Notes under the pieces: generated by a model | What the model was told of the DNA's origin: nothing | What the model saw: only the letters and a program-made list of their open reading frames with translations | The model's database searches: none | Part shown: positions 1-12,820 of the stretch, piece by piece | Layout: the number at the start of each line of letters is the position of its first letter | Position numbering within the stretch: position 1 is the first letter of the stretch | DNA from: Romanomermis culicivorax | Taxonomy: Eukaryota > Nematoda > Enoplea > Mermithida > Mermithidae | DNA: 64,000 nt | Reading direction: 5' to 3' | NCBI GenBank assembly: GCA_963922205.1 | Contig: CAWUHX010000167.1 | Coordinates: 682,001-746,000 of the forward strand | Made by a program: the position numbers and the translations under genes

Positions 1-877
1 ATATCTAGACGTGATATTTCTGTTGAGCCTAATTTCTGAATGAAAAGTAGACCCTAATTTTATTCGAATCAGTTGTGACGTTTTTCCACGCAGGATATTT
101 TTTGTAAACCGCAAACGTTTTCCGAGACTTCTATACCAAAAAATGAAACGATTATACAAGGTACAGTATTTTTTGAATTTTTCATTACATTGGCTCCTAA
201 GCAAGTGTCTAACTTCTTCAATATATGAAAAATAGAATTTGGTATCGGCTAACAGTATTCCGATGTATAAGTTGATTTTTTAAATTTTTTTACACCCATT
301 ACATTTGCTTCGTAAGATCACTTCTGCTTCCGAACTTCAATTTCTTTTTACAATATAATTTCACAATTATCAATGAACCATAACATTTTTTTGAAGAATT
401 TCTAAAATTCAACTTCCGAAGTCCGAGTCGATTTAACAACCCTTCAGCCTGGATTGAACACCAAAAATTTTAGGTATTTGGTGCAAGTCTGACTGACAAG
501 AACCATTGATGATATGATGCGTGGTTAAATTAGTCATGATGAAATTTAATGATACTATTAAAAATTGGCTAACTGTAAGTGTGCATAGATCAATACGTAC
601 TGCCGCCATGTGCATGAAACTTTGAAGGTAAAAACTGGAATACAGATAACTTATATGAGGAACAAAACCCCAACATTTTAGCTTGGCTGGTTGGAGACAC
701 TACAAGATCAAAATGTGTTTTTTATATGACTATCCTAAACCATGTATGGAAAAGCCAGTTTACTAAAGAAATTTTAGGAAAATACACGATGTTTTATATT
801 TGCGCCAAGTGTAATAAAATTGAATCTCATACCTAAGCAAAAGACACAAAACGAAAATTTCAATGTACTCAGCTAAC
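1..877. other. Left edge, intron of the first gene, no exon seen
   Basis: This AT-rich stretch lies downstream of the last exon I can place for the minus-strand gene at 878-9267. That exon ends at an in-phase GTTAGC donor, so the gene should continue to the left. I found no convincing next exon, repeat or RNA gene here. A short open frame at 433-615 has no recognisable sequence and no splice signals in phase with the gene. Confidence 0.5.
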
Positions 878-3800
878 CTCATCTGTCAAACTCAAATTCA
901 ACTTTTGTTCATTGATATAGTCTAAAAGAGTGTCCACTTTCGACCATTGACCCTTTTTGCACAATTTTATCAATTTCGTGGACGGATCACGTTTCATACG
1001 TTCGATGTCCAACTTAATTTTGGCACCGCGATCGCCGTCGTCGTCGCCCAAGCTGCTTATTGAGCTGGGCGCCAAAGATGGTTTTCGTGAAAAGTTTTCG
1101 ATCGGTTCCTGGACGTCTAAAGTTGTCGGGGCGGCTGATGGCGACAAGGGCGATTTAGGTGTGGTAACGCTTCCGCCCGCGCTCTGACGTAGCTCAAATT
1201 TCTCTAAAATGTGTAACATGATCAACAATCAATGAAGGTCCTTGAGCCATATTTCAAAAATCAAGCAATAATCTGCAAAATCTCCAAATTTTACTTTAAA
1301 CAAACCATGTGATTTGACAATAGTCCCTTGAGTTACATTTCTCAGAAAAGTAGAAATGGTGCTAGAACCATGAGTTTTTGATCGATGGTTTTCACAAATC
1401 CGAGATCGTTCTCAGGGTCATTCTGCATTCAAGTTGTCTGAGTGTCAACATATTATTCAGAGGATATTTTACTCACAAACGTTTAGGATCAGATGCAGAT
1501 CATTGTCGGACTCATCCGGTTAATCTGAGTGACGAAAATTCGTTCAAGTGATTAATGATCTCTTGCGTCAATAGTATCACAGTGATTTATAGTTCGAATT
1601 TTGGTGGAAGAAATAGCCATTTGGCAGCAAACTTCTGGTTCAAGGCATCAGGTAGCAGTGGATTAGTTTGAGCTACTTCAATTCAAGAATAACCCTTAAG
1701 CCTGATGATTCATTATTGAATAGAAATACGGGGTGAACCAAAAAAAGGCGATCGGTGCTGACTTTCTTAACTTTCGAACGGATGAAGCTTTCTTAATGCG
1801 GATTTCTGCATTAGAATGCCCTGGTTGTTTTTGTTACAAAGGCCAAATTTTATGCCTCTAGTGTTTATGGTTACTGTACAAACAGAAATTGATCAAAAGT
1901 GGTTATTTTTCGAAAAGTAATAGTCATTAAATCAAAGTAAAATTTGTCCTATTGTGAAAAAATTTTTGTGAAGCTGTTCACACACAATATTAGTTTAAAA
2001 ATCACCCAAATTTGTAAGTTACACGTAATTTAAAGCCATCAACTTCTTGTTTCAATATGGTCAAAATTTCGCCAAAATCAGGAGCATTTGTTTTGAAATT
2101 GGAAAAAAGCAAAATCAAGGCGAAATCCATTCTGTCATTGACCAGATCGAAAAACGATTAAAATTATTGGTGAAACAGAAAGTAGGACACACTAAAACGG
2201 CTCTCTTCTAGTTTCCAGCTGTTATATGGTTCTTATGATTGAATCTATTGTACTTTTCTGTTGTAAAACATGTTGATTTTGTCAATTTTTGTCAATTTTT
2301 CAAAATTTATTTGCAAAAAATCTAGTCAGTCAATATTCAAGAAATCTGGCTTAAACTTTGCAATTTTATGCCAGATGTTCTATCTATCGATGGCAGTTTA
2401 CTGCATAAAAAAAGTTTCTCCCATTTGAAAGCTATGAAACTCAGTATCGGTCGCCTTTTTTGGCTCACCCTGTATAAAGATTCGAAAGATTGTGTACACA
2501 AAAATAGTCACGGAAATCAGTACTTCGGTCACAGTTCTGGGAATCTTCCACTTTCAATATGCTGCAGATAGACTTTAATCTTTCGATATTTTTCAATCAA
2601 AAATTGTAGTATCGTGTCGTACTTTAAATGAATATCAAAAGCCGAGTCAGCAAGCGGCAAGATATGTTAAAATTCTGAAACTAAAAATTCGGAAACATAG
2701 AACGCAGTCGTCGATTTTCCTCATTCCTTATTTTAAGTCTCGTGAAACAATCATCTCTCGCACCGAAACTTTGACGTATGTAGAACACAAAGATGAAAAT
2801 TAATGCATCAAACCCATAAAGCAAAAACTTTTTTGAGGACCTGAATGATTTTGAAGCAAAAAATCGATTCATCAAAAATCGGGATCGATATCTAGCTCAC
2901 AGTTCAGTTAATTAGATCAAGTTATTCCAATGACTGAAATGAATATACCCCACATGCACTATTTTCAAAAAAGTAGTTATGGCTTGCGCAATTATTCAAA
3001 ATACGTCTACTGATCCAGCCTCCAACTTTCAGTTATAAACTTATCTTTTAAGAAGTTATTGACTTCCATAAGAAAGTATCATAGGTGGCGGCGACAGCGT
3101 CAACCTATAATATACTTGGCCCCCAAATTTCATGCCCCCCCTAGAGCCAAAACGGTAAGAGCTAGAACCTTCGGGTTTTTTGCATAATATCGGGCATAGG
3201 GGCAAACTGTGGGGTGCCTTTTGTCATTTCGCCTCTATCTGCAAGTGGTGCTCGGTGGGGCCCCAAAAACAGGTAAAAAACGCACTTTTTTAGGCCCACC
3301 AGTTCCACCATGCCCAGCAATCGGCGTGCCATATCCAACCTCCATACTTCGGCCTAAGCATCTTGGGGGTGTAATCTCAAATGCGATTTTTTTTTGAGAT
3401 ATGGCCTCAATTCAATTATATGGTTTTCCAAAGTCCCGGAAAACGCCAAATTCCCCAATTTTGTTATATAATACTTATGGGTCCAAAAAAATTTTTTTTT
3501 GCAGCATAATGCACTACTAATTTTTTAGCCGTTTCAAATAAACCTGTAGCCTTATTGGGATTTTTGGACTGCAAGGGTTTTCGACCATTGGGAATTTGAT
3601 GGACGCGGTCACTTTACACGAAAAATTATCGCGGGTGTAAACAAGCGTATTTCCGTGATTTTTCAGTGGAGGGAGTTTTCGACTGCGGGGAATTCAATAG
3701 ACGTCCTCACTTTACACAAATAAATTATCCACGGTGTAAACAAGCGTACTGCCGTAATTTTCTTGTGGAGGGGATTTTCGACCACGAGGAATTCAATGAA

Positions 3801-6800
3801 TGTGATCACTTTACACCAAAAATTATCCCGTGTGTAAACAAACGTGTTTTCGTGATTTTTTGCTGGAAGGGGTTTTCGATCACGGAGAATTTGATGAATG
3901 CGATCATCTTACAAAAAAAACTATGGCGGGTGTAAACAAGCGTATTTTCGCGATTTTTATGGAAGGGGTTTTCGACTACGGGGAATTCAATGGATGTGTC
4001 ACTTTACACAAAAAAAAATTATTCCGGATTTAACCAAGCCTGTTTTCGTGAGTTTTCTTGTGGGAGGGGTTTTCGACCACTGGGAATTTAATGAAAGTGA
4101 TCACTTTACACATCAATTCATATTGAGTGTAAACAAATGTATTTCTGCTATTTTGAGGGAAGATGTTTCTGACCATGGTAAATTCAATGGACGGAGTCAG
4201 TTTACACGAAAAAAGTCATTTGTGTAAACAAAGGTATTTCTGCGATTTTTTGGGTTGAAGGATTCTAAACCATGAGGAATTCAATAGATATGGTCACGTT
4301 TCAGTATCTTTACACCGTTTTTTAAGTACTATGCGGTTTACACATCCTTTACTTTTGCCGGGAGTGAGAATTCGTTGCTTGAAGTTTTTTTATTGTTTTT
4401 TTGAAGTGCAGATGACCAAATTTAAGACTTCAATGTGCTTCTATGAAAGTTTTCGTGCATGGTTGAGGCCCACTAAAAAGAGTTGAACTAGTTTATTAGA
4501 AAATGCCCCGATGGGGCAGAAAAAAGGAAAATATACTTGCTTCGACAGTTGCCATGGTAGAAAAAGAAGTGGACTAGATTTTTGAGAACTTGGGTCAAAG
4601 TTGGAAAAAATTCACTTTCTTTATATTGGATTTTCATTCTTTCTCAAAAAAATTGTCTATGTCTGTGAAAAAGTATATTCTGCAGCTGAGTGCATCAACA
4701 CACTTTCCAACCAAGCATGTGCATCTTTGAAATTTTTAGGAGAGTACAGGCGTGGACCTTAGTGTTTTAGCATTTTGTCAGACAAAAAATTAAAAAAAAA
4801 TGACCAAAAAAATTTTTTGCATAACAAATTTTCCAGTTTCAAAACCCTTGTGGAAGTTTGTACCCCCGTGTCTCCTCTCACACATGTTTGCTTCCAATGG
4901 TGTTAAACATTTCACTGAATTTGGTGTCAACAAAAGGAATCAAGTGACATTTTCGCATTATTTTCTTGTCTCTAAAGCAAATAAATATGAAAATTTCTGT
5001 GATTCCCAAACTCGAACTTAAACCTCAGTTTTAGTTAATCCTGAAGTGAGTATGATTTGTAGATTGGAAGAAAATAATTTGGACATTGTGAATAGCTTAA
5101 ACTCAGGATCATCAATTTAATCCCGATGTTGAGATTATCCTCATGTTGGGTTAGTGCAATGAACCTCAGGTTCCTTTATCGTTCTGAAAATGACTATAAT
5201 ATGCCTTCTTCACCATTTTTCAGCTAGTGTGAAAGGCAGGAGTTTTGAATTGGTCGGAAGTTAGAATGCTATTGGTTTACCATTTCTTTACACTTGAAGT
5301 CAGGTGCATATAATTTTCATACAGAATAATTTTACTGTAGTTGATGCCAGTTGAAGGACAAAATGCACGATGCTGCAGAATATACTTTTTCACAGACATA
5401 GACAATTTTTTTGTGAAAGAATGAAAATCCAATATAAAGAAAGTGAATTTTTTCCAACTTTGACCCAAGTTCTCAAAAATCTAGTCCACTTCTTTTTCTA
5501 CCATGGCAACTGTCGAAGCAAGTATATTCTCCTTTCTTCTGCCCCATCGGGGCATTTTCTAATAAACTAGTTATCTGTTCTTTCGGCCATCTTTCGCAAA
5601 CACGAATTCTGAAAACCCAAAGCAGAATTAAAAAGTTTACCAATTTCAAAACGATTCTTTTCGAATTCCGCTACTGAAAGTTCATGCAGCGTGGCTCTAT
5701 CAATCTGCACTAATCGTGAATTTTTGACAGTTTATCCTGCTTATTGTAGACTTCAAGTGACTACATGCTTCCGACGCTGGATTTATATCGATGATTTTTA
5801 CTACAACCGTTTAATGCAAAAATCTGGAATACTGTAGTGCGGTGGGATACTCGACTTACCAAGAACCTTCAACTCCGTTGCTTCATGATCCGTCATTTTT
5901 TCTTCCTTATTTTCTTCGTCTCCTTTCATCCCGAAAGCCATCGAAATTGTCGAAGCCAAAAGAGACGACGGCCGTTCATTTTTGTTTGGTTTATTTTGAC
6001 TTACGACTTGCTCGCCGTCGCCGCCGCCAAAAAATGAACCAATTAACTCCTTTTTGGCACCAGCCGTTGTCGAAGTCCCGACGCCGTCGCTCGACTTCCT
6101 GACATCCTCTTGATCGGAAGTCATTGAAAATTCGACAATATCCTTATTGTTATTCAATTTATCGGTCAATTTAGTGAAAAATTTTCGTGGCGAAGTGAAT
6201 AATATTTTTTTCGGCACAAAAGACGACGACGGCGATTCCGGAAAATTTTCTACTAAGGGTTTTTTACCCAACAACGTTGGTGAATCCATTTTTTTGACAA
6301 AAAACGATTTCAGATGTCTCATTTGGGTAGATTGTTTCTTTTCTTGAACCCCATCCTGTGATACTTTTGGGTGATGATCTTCTTTTTCCGATTCTTGACT
6401 TCTTGAACGATGTGATTTTTTGATCGTCTTTTGATCTTCGTGATTTTTATCGAATGATCGACTCACGCGACTATTCGATCGGTGTATTTTCCCTGTGTGG
6501 ATCATGATCAGGTTTTTCGAGGCCCCAATTTTGACTGGTTGTTTGCGCTCGGAGACTTTGGGACCTGAAAGCTTTTCAGAATTGTGTTCGACCGGCTCGG
6601 ATTTAGTCCGACTTTTTGAATTCATTTCTTCTTCAGGTTTCGGGTGCATTAGACTTTTGCTCTTTTGATTCCGAAAATTCGCACCCTGCCCGGAAATTTT
6701 TTCTTTTCTCGAATTTTTTTTAGTTTTTTTCGTTTTGTTTTTAGGCAAAACGCCGTTGGCCGTTTTCTTCGATTTTTGGTCTTTTTTAGACATCCCATTT

Positions 6801-9267
6801 TCCATCACGAACACTTCTTCCATTTTCGAACCGATAGTGACGTCCGAAAAGGCGTGTTTTAATAATCCTTGACTTCTCGGCCGATCCGAACCGAATACTT
6901 TAGGCGATAGCGGCACGGATCGATAATCGAACCTGCGATATTCGGTTCTAGTTCGTTCGAGCCGGAATTGGATGTCGTCTTCGACGGCCTTGCGGTGAGC
7001 TATTTCTCCGATTTTCAGCCTCAGCAAGGACGTTTTCGTATGATGAGGAAATGGAGGGTCGAATTTGGAATGCTTCGAATACAAATCCTGTTTGTCAAAA
7101 AGCGACATTTCGCTTTTAGTGAAAGGCTTATAGTCGATAAAAGATGTATCGCTAAATTTTCGCTCCAAGTCTTGGTTCATCGGATTTAACGCAATTATAT
7201 CTTGGAGTAAACGACCATTGGCCGAAGGTTTGTCGTAGTTTTGATCTAAAATTCGAATTTCAACGTTAACCCTGATGTAGTTTGTTAAATTTTAAAACGT
7301 TCAAGAATTTTGTTCAATTTCTAGGGAACTTCTAAGGCTTTATAGAAAGTTTTCGAAAATTATCAGGTATCATTCGGAATATTTGGAGAAATGTTAGGTT
7401 TACTGTACTATATAGTTTTATTGTCTTTTTATCGGAAGACATGTATGTTCATCAAAATATGACCTCGAAAAATGAAGGTTGATAAATAGGTAAAATTCTC
7501 AAAATTTGAAATTTTCAGTTGCAGCTGCGTGAATAAATGTCGCAAAACACTTAACTTACCGCGAAACTAACAGCAGGTACGACTCCACAAAATATTGGTA
7601 TCTTTGATGCCTACTGCATAACGCATGGAAACTGCAACTTTAAAAATCTACTCGAAAGATGAGTTTTGACAAAAGAACTATCGTCTATTAGTTTTTGGTT
7701 TAGTTTATAGGCATAGGTCTATACCATACACGCTCTTGTGGAGATTGCTGGGGGTATTAACCCTCCACAGGCTTCCTGATGACCATTAGCAGATTTCCGA
7801 CTGACGCCCAGCAGAACTGATATTTTTTACAAATAATGCAGTTTCTTGGAAAATAATGATTAAAATCAATGAGAAGTAGACTAAATTTGAAAGTTTTGAC
7901 TTTTCAAAACAGCTGACATGTCTGAAAACGATCAAAACCCGATTCTTTTGTTCTAGCTTCATTTCTCATGGAAATTTAGATGCCCGACCCACCGCAGATT
8001 TTGGCTGCTTTACATATGTGACCTAAATCGAAATTTTTTGACCAGCTCAAAATACTGTTAATATCTGTTAATCCCTGTTGAATTATCGTTAAAAAAATCG
8101 TTGCTGTTGTTATGATCGTATATAAAGAGCTTTTACAGTAAGATTTTTCACTTGAAAATTTTTTAAAGATTAATTTTAATTTTCAAATTGAAAATTTTCA
8201 GTCTTATATGAAACACATAAACCGCAACAATACGGAATAGTACTTGCTTTCCAGTTTTATTATTCAGAATCATTTCAAGAAAACGACACCATACTGTGTT
8301 TTTTAAAATGCTTCTAAATAATAACTGTGGAAAGCCAGTAATCTTTTTTTTTATTTTCCAAAAAACCATACATAAAATAGGACTGAAACTTTTTGAGCAT
8401 ACTGGGCTAACCTTTAACAATTTTTCGATTAAAACATTCTGCAGAAAATAGCAATGCTAATTCTTGTCATTTTATTGATTCAAAAGCATTTTAGAAAAGA
8501 TAGATTATAGGTGAGCCAACTTTTTGAGGTTGACCATTTTGAAAATCTGACAGAAGGCGTCGTCATAATTAAATTAAATTTTTCATTACTGTTATTCTAT
8601 AAGATATTGAGAAAGTCGGAAATTTTCACGATCGTTAGAATGCCGGAAAGTTCAAAAAGTTTCAGCAGCTTCAATTTTTTCTCTGGTATGTCAATAAGTG
8701 TGAAAGTTTCTTCTCTGGACGTTTACTGAAGAACCTGCAACTTCTAATACAGCCGTTCAACAATAATGCAATCAAGAAAGTTTTCAGATCTCGAAGAAAC
8801 GTGGCCTGGACAAAAGGAAAACGTGAAATTCCATTCATTTTAAAACACATCGTTCACTATACTTGAATCTTACGATCAGTATTTGCCGATACATTCGTTT
8901 TCCCACCGTCGGCCAAAATTTGATCTTCGTCGATCAAATTTAGATCATCTAATTGATACGTATCAAAACTCCTGCTCAATCCCCACGTTTTTTGTTTCTT
9001 TTCGGGTAGTTTTTCTCGACGAAGATAAATCGATTTATCTCCATTATTCTGAACAATGATATCATTCGCTTCCTGATGTTCTTCCTCCTCTTCAATGGAT
9101 CCAGGTAGAGATTGTACTTTGCCGCTTTGAAGATTTCGTTGTTGCTGTAAGAATGACAAGGATTCCAAAGATTTGGCGGAAGAATTGCTGGACGATTCTA
9201 ATTTGTTGGAGGAAGAAGAATCGGGAATTACTGTAGCTGCATTGATGACAGCGTGTTCATCTTCCAT
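878..9267 (-). CDS. Partial gene for a basic, serine/lysine-rich protein; 5' three exons
   Basis: I do not recognise this protein. Three exons join with matching phase: 9267-8874 (ATG at 9267, donor GTAAGA), 7245-5860 (acceptor TTTTAG, donor GTAAGT) and 1203-878 (acceptor TTTTAG, donor GTTAGC). They give at least 702 residues and the reading continues past the left edge. Residues 1-131 are acidic and serine/glutamine-rich. Residues 133-593 come from one unusually long 1.4-kb exon rich in Lys, Ser and Arg (about residues 250-400), with no signal peptide or membrane segment. The last exon ends with [20 protein letters not shown], which resembles the helix pair that often opens an ankyrin-repeat block; that is only a resemblance. 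The protein is probably intracellular and largely disordered up to that point. The intron at 1204-5859 carries a Helitron-like insertion. Exon structure is well supported; function is not. Confidence 0.7.
3079..5570 (+). mobile_element. Helitron-like non-autonomous element, copy 1
   Basis: The element starts with TC after an A (A|TCATAGGTGGCGGC) and ends with a GC hairpin GCCCCATCGGGGC (5541-5553), 13 bases, then CTAG followed by T. That is the Helitron pattern: TC at the 5' end, a 3' hairpin just before CTRR, and insertion between A and T, without target duplication. A second copy at 40072-42686 shares both ends and most of the interior, which confirms the borders. The interior has a 97-bp minisatellite (about 3565-4300) and then a segment that opens with an inverted copy of the 3' terminus (CTAG at 4488, hairpin at 4505-4517). 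Positions 4488-5570 therefore form a long inverted repeat. No Rep/helicase coding is present, so it is non-autonomous. It sits in the second intron of the leftmost gene. Confidence 0.75.
3565..4300. repeat. 97-bp minisatellite inside Helitron copy 1
   Basis: Eight degenerate head-to-tail units of about 97 bp. Each opens with a variant of GGGTTTTCGACCAC-GGGGAATT and contains a CACTTTACAC...GTGTAAACAA core. Unit starts are near 3578, 3671, 3771, 3869, 3964, 4064, 4160 and 4256. The last two are the most diverged. The open frames across the array follow from the repeat period and do not look like genes. Confidence 0.85.
7246..8873. other. Intron 1 of the leftmost gene
   Basis: This intron separates exon 1 (ending 8874) from the long exon 2 (starting 7245). 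It is AT-rich with no coding exon or RNA gene that I can support. Sequences here do not match the repeat families I recognised elsewhere in the window. Confidence 0.5.
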
Positions 9268-9859
9268 TGTCAAGTTTTCGTGAAATTAATGGCATTATTA
9301 AGATTGGTATTGGAAATATTTACCCGATACAGAGAAGAAAAAAATCTGAAGAAAAAAGCCCCCATAACTTTAAGCTTTTGCAGTCAATTTAGCGTCATTT
9401 TCTTTTTTTGCAATAAATGTACAAAAGCTTATCTACAAAACTAGAAAAACTCTCCTTAACGTTTTCGGGTTTCTATGGAGATCGGGAGAGCGGGTCCGAC
9501 CGAGGACCACACGCCGAGCTTGGGGAGAAAATTCAGACAAAAAAACAACGATACAGCGACAGGAATGATACCTTTCTTATGCTGCATCAGAAAGTACGCG
9601 CAAAAGTTAGCATTGATATTTTTATTATTAGATAATTATCAAAATATTTAGATTGCGTGATTGATATATCATCAACGAGTGAACCAGAATTAGAGTGATA
9701 TTTATATGAGACATCTTTTAGTGGGGAATGTGCGTGTCACAAAAATACAATAAGCATTCTGAATGTCACAGTTGCAGACATTTGATCCGAATTAAATGAT
9801 GATCTACTTTTGACTTGTTTCTTTTCACTGAAAAACGTTTTTTAAATTTCTTGCACTAT

Positions 9860-10250
9860 ATTCCATTTATTTAAAATAATAGACGCAGCGAAAGTCAAAA
9901 ATGTATGTTCAATCTGATCCGCAATATTCATTTAGTGGAGAATTTCATGTCGTAGAGAAACGCCTATTCGTGAGAAAGAAGTCGTGAGAAGAACTGCCAA
10001 AATCATTGAAAAAGCATCATGATTATTCGTTGTCGATTTGATCAGAACTGCATCGATACTTGAGCGCTAAGTTTAGACCACAATCACAAACTAACGGAAT
10101 TCTCAACTATTCTGTTTGCTGCTCACTGACGGAATGTTTTCTTTATTAATTACCCACAGTAAAAACCTGACTAGTTTTTTCGTATTGAACTTACTTTCAT
10201 GGGATTGTTGCATCTATCATTTCAAAATATCGGTAGTCTCCAAGAGTCAC
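9860..10250. repeat. Dispersed repeat, copy A
   Basis: Shares ordered blocks with 20940-21300 in the same orientation, including ACGCAGCGAAA, AGTGGA(G/A)AA, GAAACGCCTA, AAAATCA(T/C)TGAAAAA and TCTGTTTG(C/T)(T/C)GCTCACTG. The copies are clearly related but well diverged. No termini or coding sequence could be identified. Confidence 0.6.
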
Positions 10251-10624
10251 TTTCTGTAAGGATCATCGCGGGGTCCGATAACCTAAGAACAAAGTTGTTT
10301 CAAATATGTTGTTCAGTTCTTGACACTGATTAGCATGATAACAATCATTTTACAGAAAAATCACTTTTCACGATGATATGGGCATGTGAAGTTGCGAAGA
10401 ATTTGCATAAAACTGTATAAATGGTTGATGTTGCATTTTCATGTACAGTTCTGTCACTTTGTATAATATTTTGTTCAATTTTTCTTTAAATGATGGAGCA
10501 GATGTTGCGCTACATGTGTATGCCATATTAATGACAAAAATTGTTTTCTAACTTTTTTTATGAACAGAAGAACGCAAAAATTTAAAGACTTACCTGTAAA
10601 AATTTTGCACATTTTGGCCTGCAG

Positions 10625-12352
10625 TAACCCAAGGATGTTTGGGCCGAAACCCAAATTTTTCAGCCTAAAGAGCAACCACATTGACTTCAATGGGTCAAAA
10701 ATAAGGGAAATAAAAATACAGTTTATTGAGCCATAGAGCTTCATTATGCATAACATTAATTTTGGTAAAAATGAATATTGGTACAAGCATACATGCACAT
10801 AGGGAAGTCCGGACCCCAAGCATACTTTGATTGACCCTCAGCAGATTCCTGCTGATCCCCAACAGATTCGAGCACTCTGCATTGATAACAAAGATGATGA
10901 AGGAAAATGAGAGAAAATGGAAAGATGTCATAAAAATGAGAATGGTAACTATTTTTCTAAGCAAAGCATACTTGATACCAAGGGAGTAATGTTGAAACTT
11001 TAAAGATTGCTAACCAAGCGAATACTTTTACATATTTTACTAATACAAATGGAAGAGTATGATGAACAGAACAGATGAATAAAAAAATTGTCTCCAACAG
11101 AATTTCTACGCTGTGCATGTGTGGACAGTTCATAGTTTTTCTACTACCGTAAACACACCAACAAACCACAAATACGTCGGAAATTACTTTTTCAAAATTG
11201 GTCAAATTATAAACTGTATGTTTCAAAAGCAAAATAATTATATGCAAATAGCATCATGAAAAATGTGAGTCCACGTGAAACTGGGTTAGGACTGCAGAAA
11301 ATCGTTGACGTTTCCAAGAAAATTATCTGAGACATTGAAATTCAATGGAATCTCTCTTGGGATTTCAATGTTTCGCTCTGCTTTATCTTTCACTTGAGGA
11401 CAGATGCCGTCCAACCGCATGACTCTTTCCCTGATTTTTGGGCTATATTTTATTTTCGCTGATTTTTCAATTATATTTGATTGGGCCAATAGGAAAAAAT
11501 GAAAAAATAAGAAAATGAAAAAAGAACAAAAAAGGGAAAAATATATTAATAATTATGATAGAGTAAATCAAAATGCTATTAACATTCATAACACATTTCA
11601 ATTTTTTTCGCGTCTACCAGCCGAAGACACTGGCATCAGAACCATAACATCATTGACCCACAATCAGAACCTGTATCATCAATCAAAACTCCGAAAAGAC
11701 TTTATTGATTGCAATGTCTCAGATGTTTTTCTTCGAAACACTGACGATTTTCTCATTTTTAACCCTGACGCGCGTGGACTCAAATTTTTCAAGATGTTTT
11801 TTGCATTTGTTACACACTGTCATTTCGCAAAAGTAATTTCTGATCTGAGCTCTAAAATATTTGTGGTTGGTTGGTATGCTTTTGGCACTAGAAAAATCAT
11901 AAACTTTTCCATAAATGCACAGCAGAAATTATGCTGGGAGTCAGTCACAGGACAGGGGGTAGGATAAAAATTTTTTTTGTTCCTGGATAACAAAAAGATC
12001 GGTCTTATGACATCCAAGCATCATATTCTTGCAACTATATTAGTAAAATATGTGAAAGTTTCGTCACCTTCCTTATCAATGTTGTGTGGTCGAATCTGCT
12101 GGAGGCCAGCAAGAATCTGCTAGGGGTCAGTAAAGATCTACTTGGGGTCCAGACCTCTCTACGTGCATGTGTACGCTTGTACCAATATTCATTTTGACCA
12201 AAATTACAATATTATGCATAATTAGATGATGTAATTTGAAACACTATAGCTCAATAGACGGTACTTTTATTTTCCTTATTTTTAACGCATTGAAGGCCAT
12301 ATGGTTGCTTTAAGCTGAAAAAATCTGGAATTCAGCCCGAATCTATGTTATC
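10625..12352. mobile_element. Long inverted-repeat (foldback-type) element
   Basis: The left arm (10625 to about 11350) and right arm (about 11700-12352) are imperfect reverse complements over most of their length. Matching blocks include TGAATATTGGTACAAGC (left), found inverted near 12176-12195, and GAAAATCGTTGACG...TCTGAGACATTG (left, 11297-11340), found inverted at 11712-11755. Open frames inside the arms have no recognisable protein. I could not identify a target duplication, so the exact ends are approximate. Confidence 0.65.
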
Positions 12353-12820
12353 ATGATGATCAGCGTTGAACAACATATGTAAAATTCAGGGCAACTTCTC
12401 TTAGGTTATCGCCTTTGATAATAATACTGGGATGATTCTTGCAGACATTGACTCAAATGCTTCTGAAGGATAAAACCGAAGATCAAGTACCGTTTCATAT
12501 TTCTGGTTATTTTCTACTTAATTCCGTGTCATAAGGAGTTCAGAATTTATAATACTATTCAAATAACCCGCGTTTCGTAAAAAAAAGCAAACTATTCATC
12601 GTATAATTTTTTACTCAAAAATCTCAAAGGATTGGTTGGTTAAGCTCAGGAATTTTCAGTTCATATAGCATCTGATTTAGCAGATAATATCGAAGATATA
12701 CAGTGGTACTTGCTTTCTAAACTCCTTACTTTAGAAAGATTAAATTACTGTAGACCATCAATTTTTAGAGACAAATGGTTAACGTCGGACCAAATTCACG
12801 CGCTGTAGAAGAATAATCAT

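Larger units (their letters stand above)
9268..12820. other. Intergenic region with two repeats
   Basis: This gap lies between the start codon at 9267 and the stop codon of the EGF-like gene at 12821-12823. It holds a diverged dispersed repeat (9860-10250, related to 20940-21300) and a long inverted-repeat element (10625-12352). The promoter of the leftmost gene should lie just right of 9267, but I see no defined motif. Confidence 0.6.

Noticed and set aside
3666-4227. Open frames across the 97-bp repeats (repeated EGVFD-GEFN-like peptides)
   Set aside because: They arise from the minisatellite unit, switch frame between units, lack splice or start context, and lie inside a non-autonomous Helitron.
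3565-4300. Possible CRISPR-like array
   Set aside because: Units are 97 bp, degenerate along their whole length, have no repeat/spacer alternation, and the DNA is animal nuclear DNA.
5837-7189. Several plus-strand open frames opposite the long exon of the leftmost gene
   Set aside because: They are antisense shadows of a 461-codon exon with clean splice sites.
10475-11967. Open frames of 60-150 codons in the inverted-repeat element
   Set aside because: They have no recognisable motifs and lie in arms that pair with each other.
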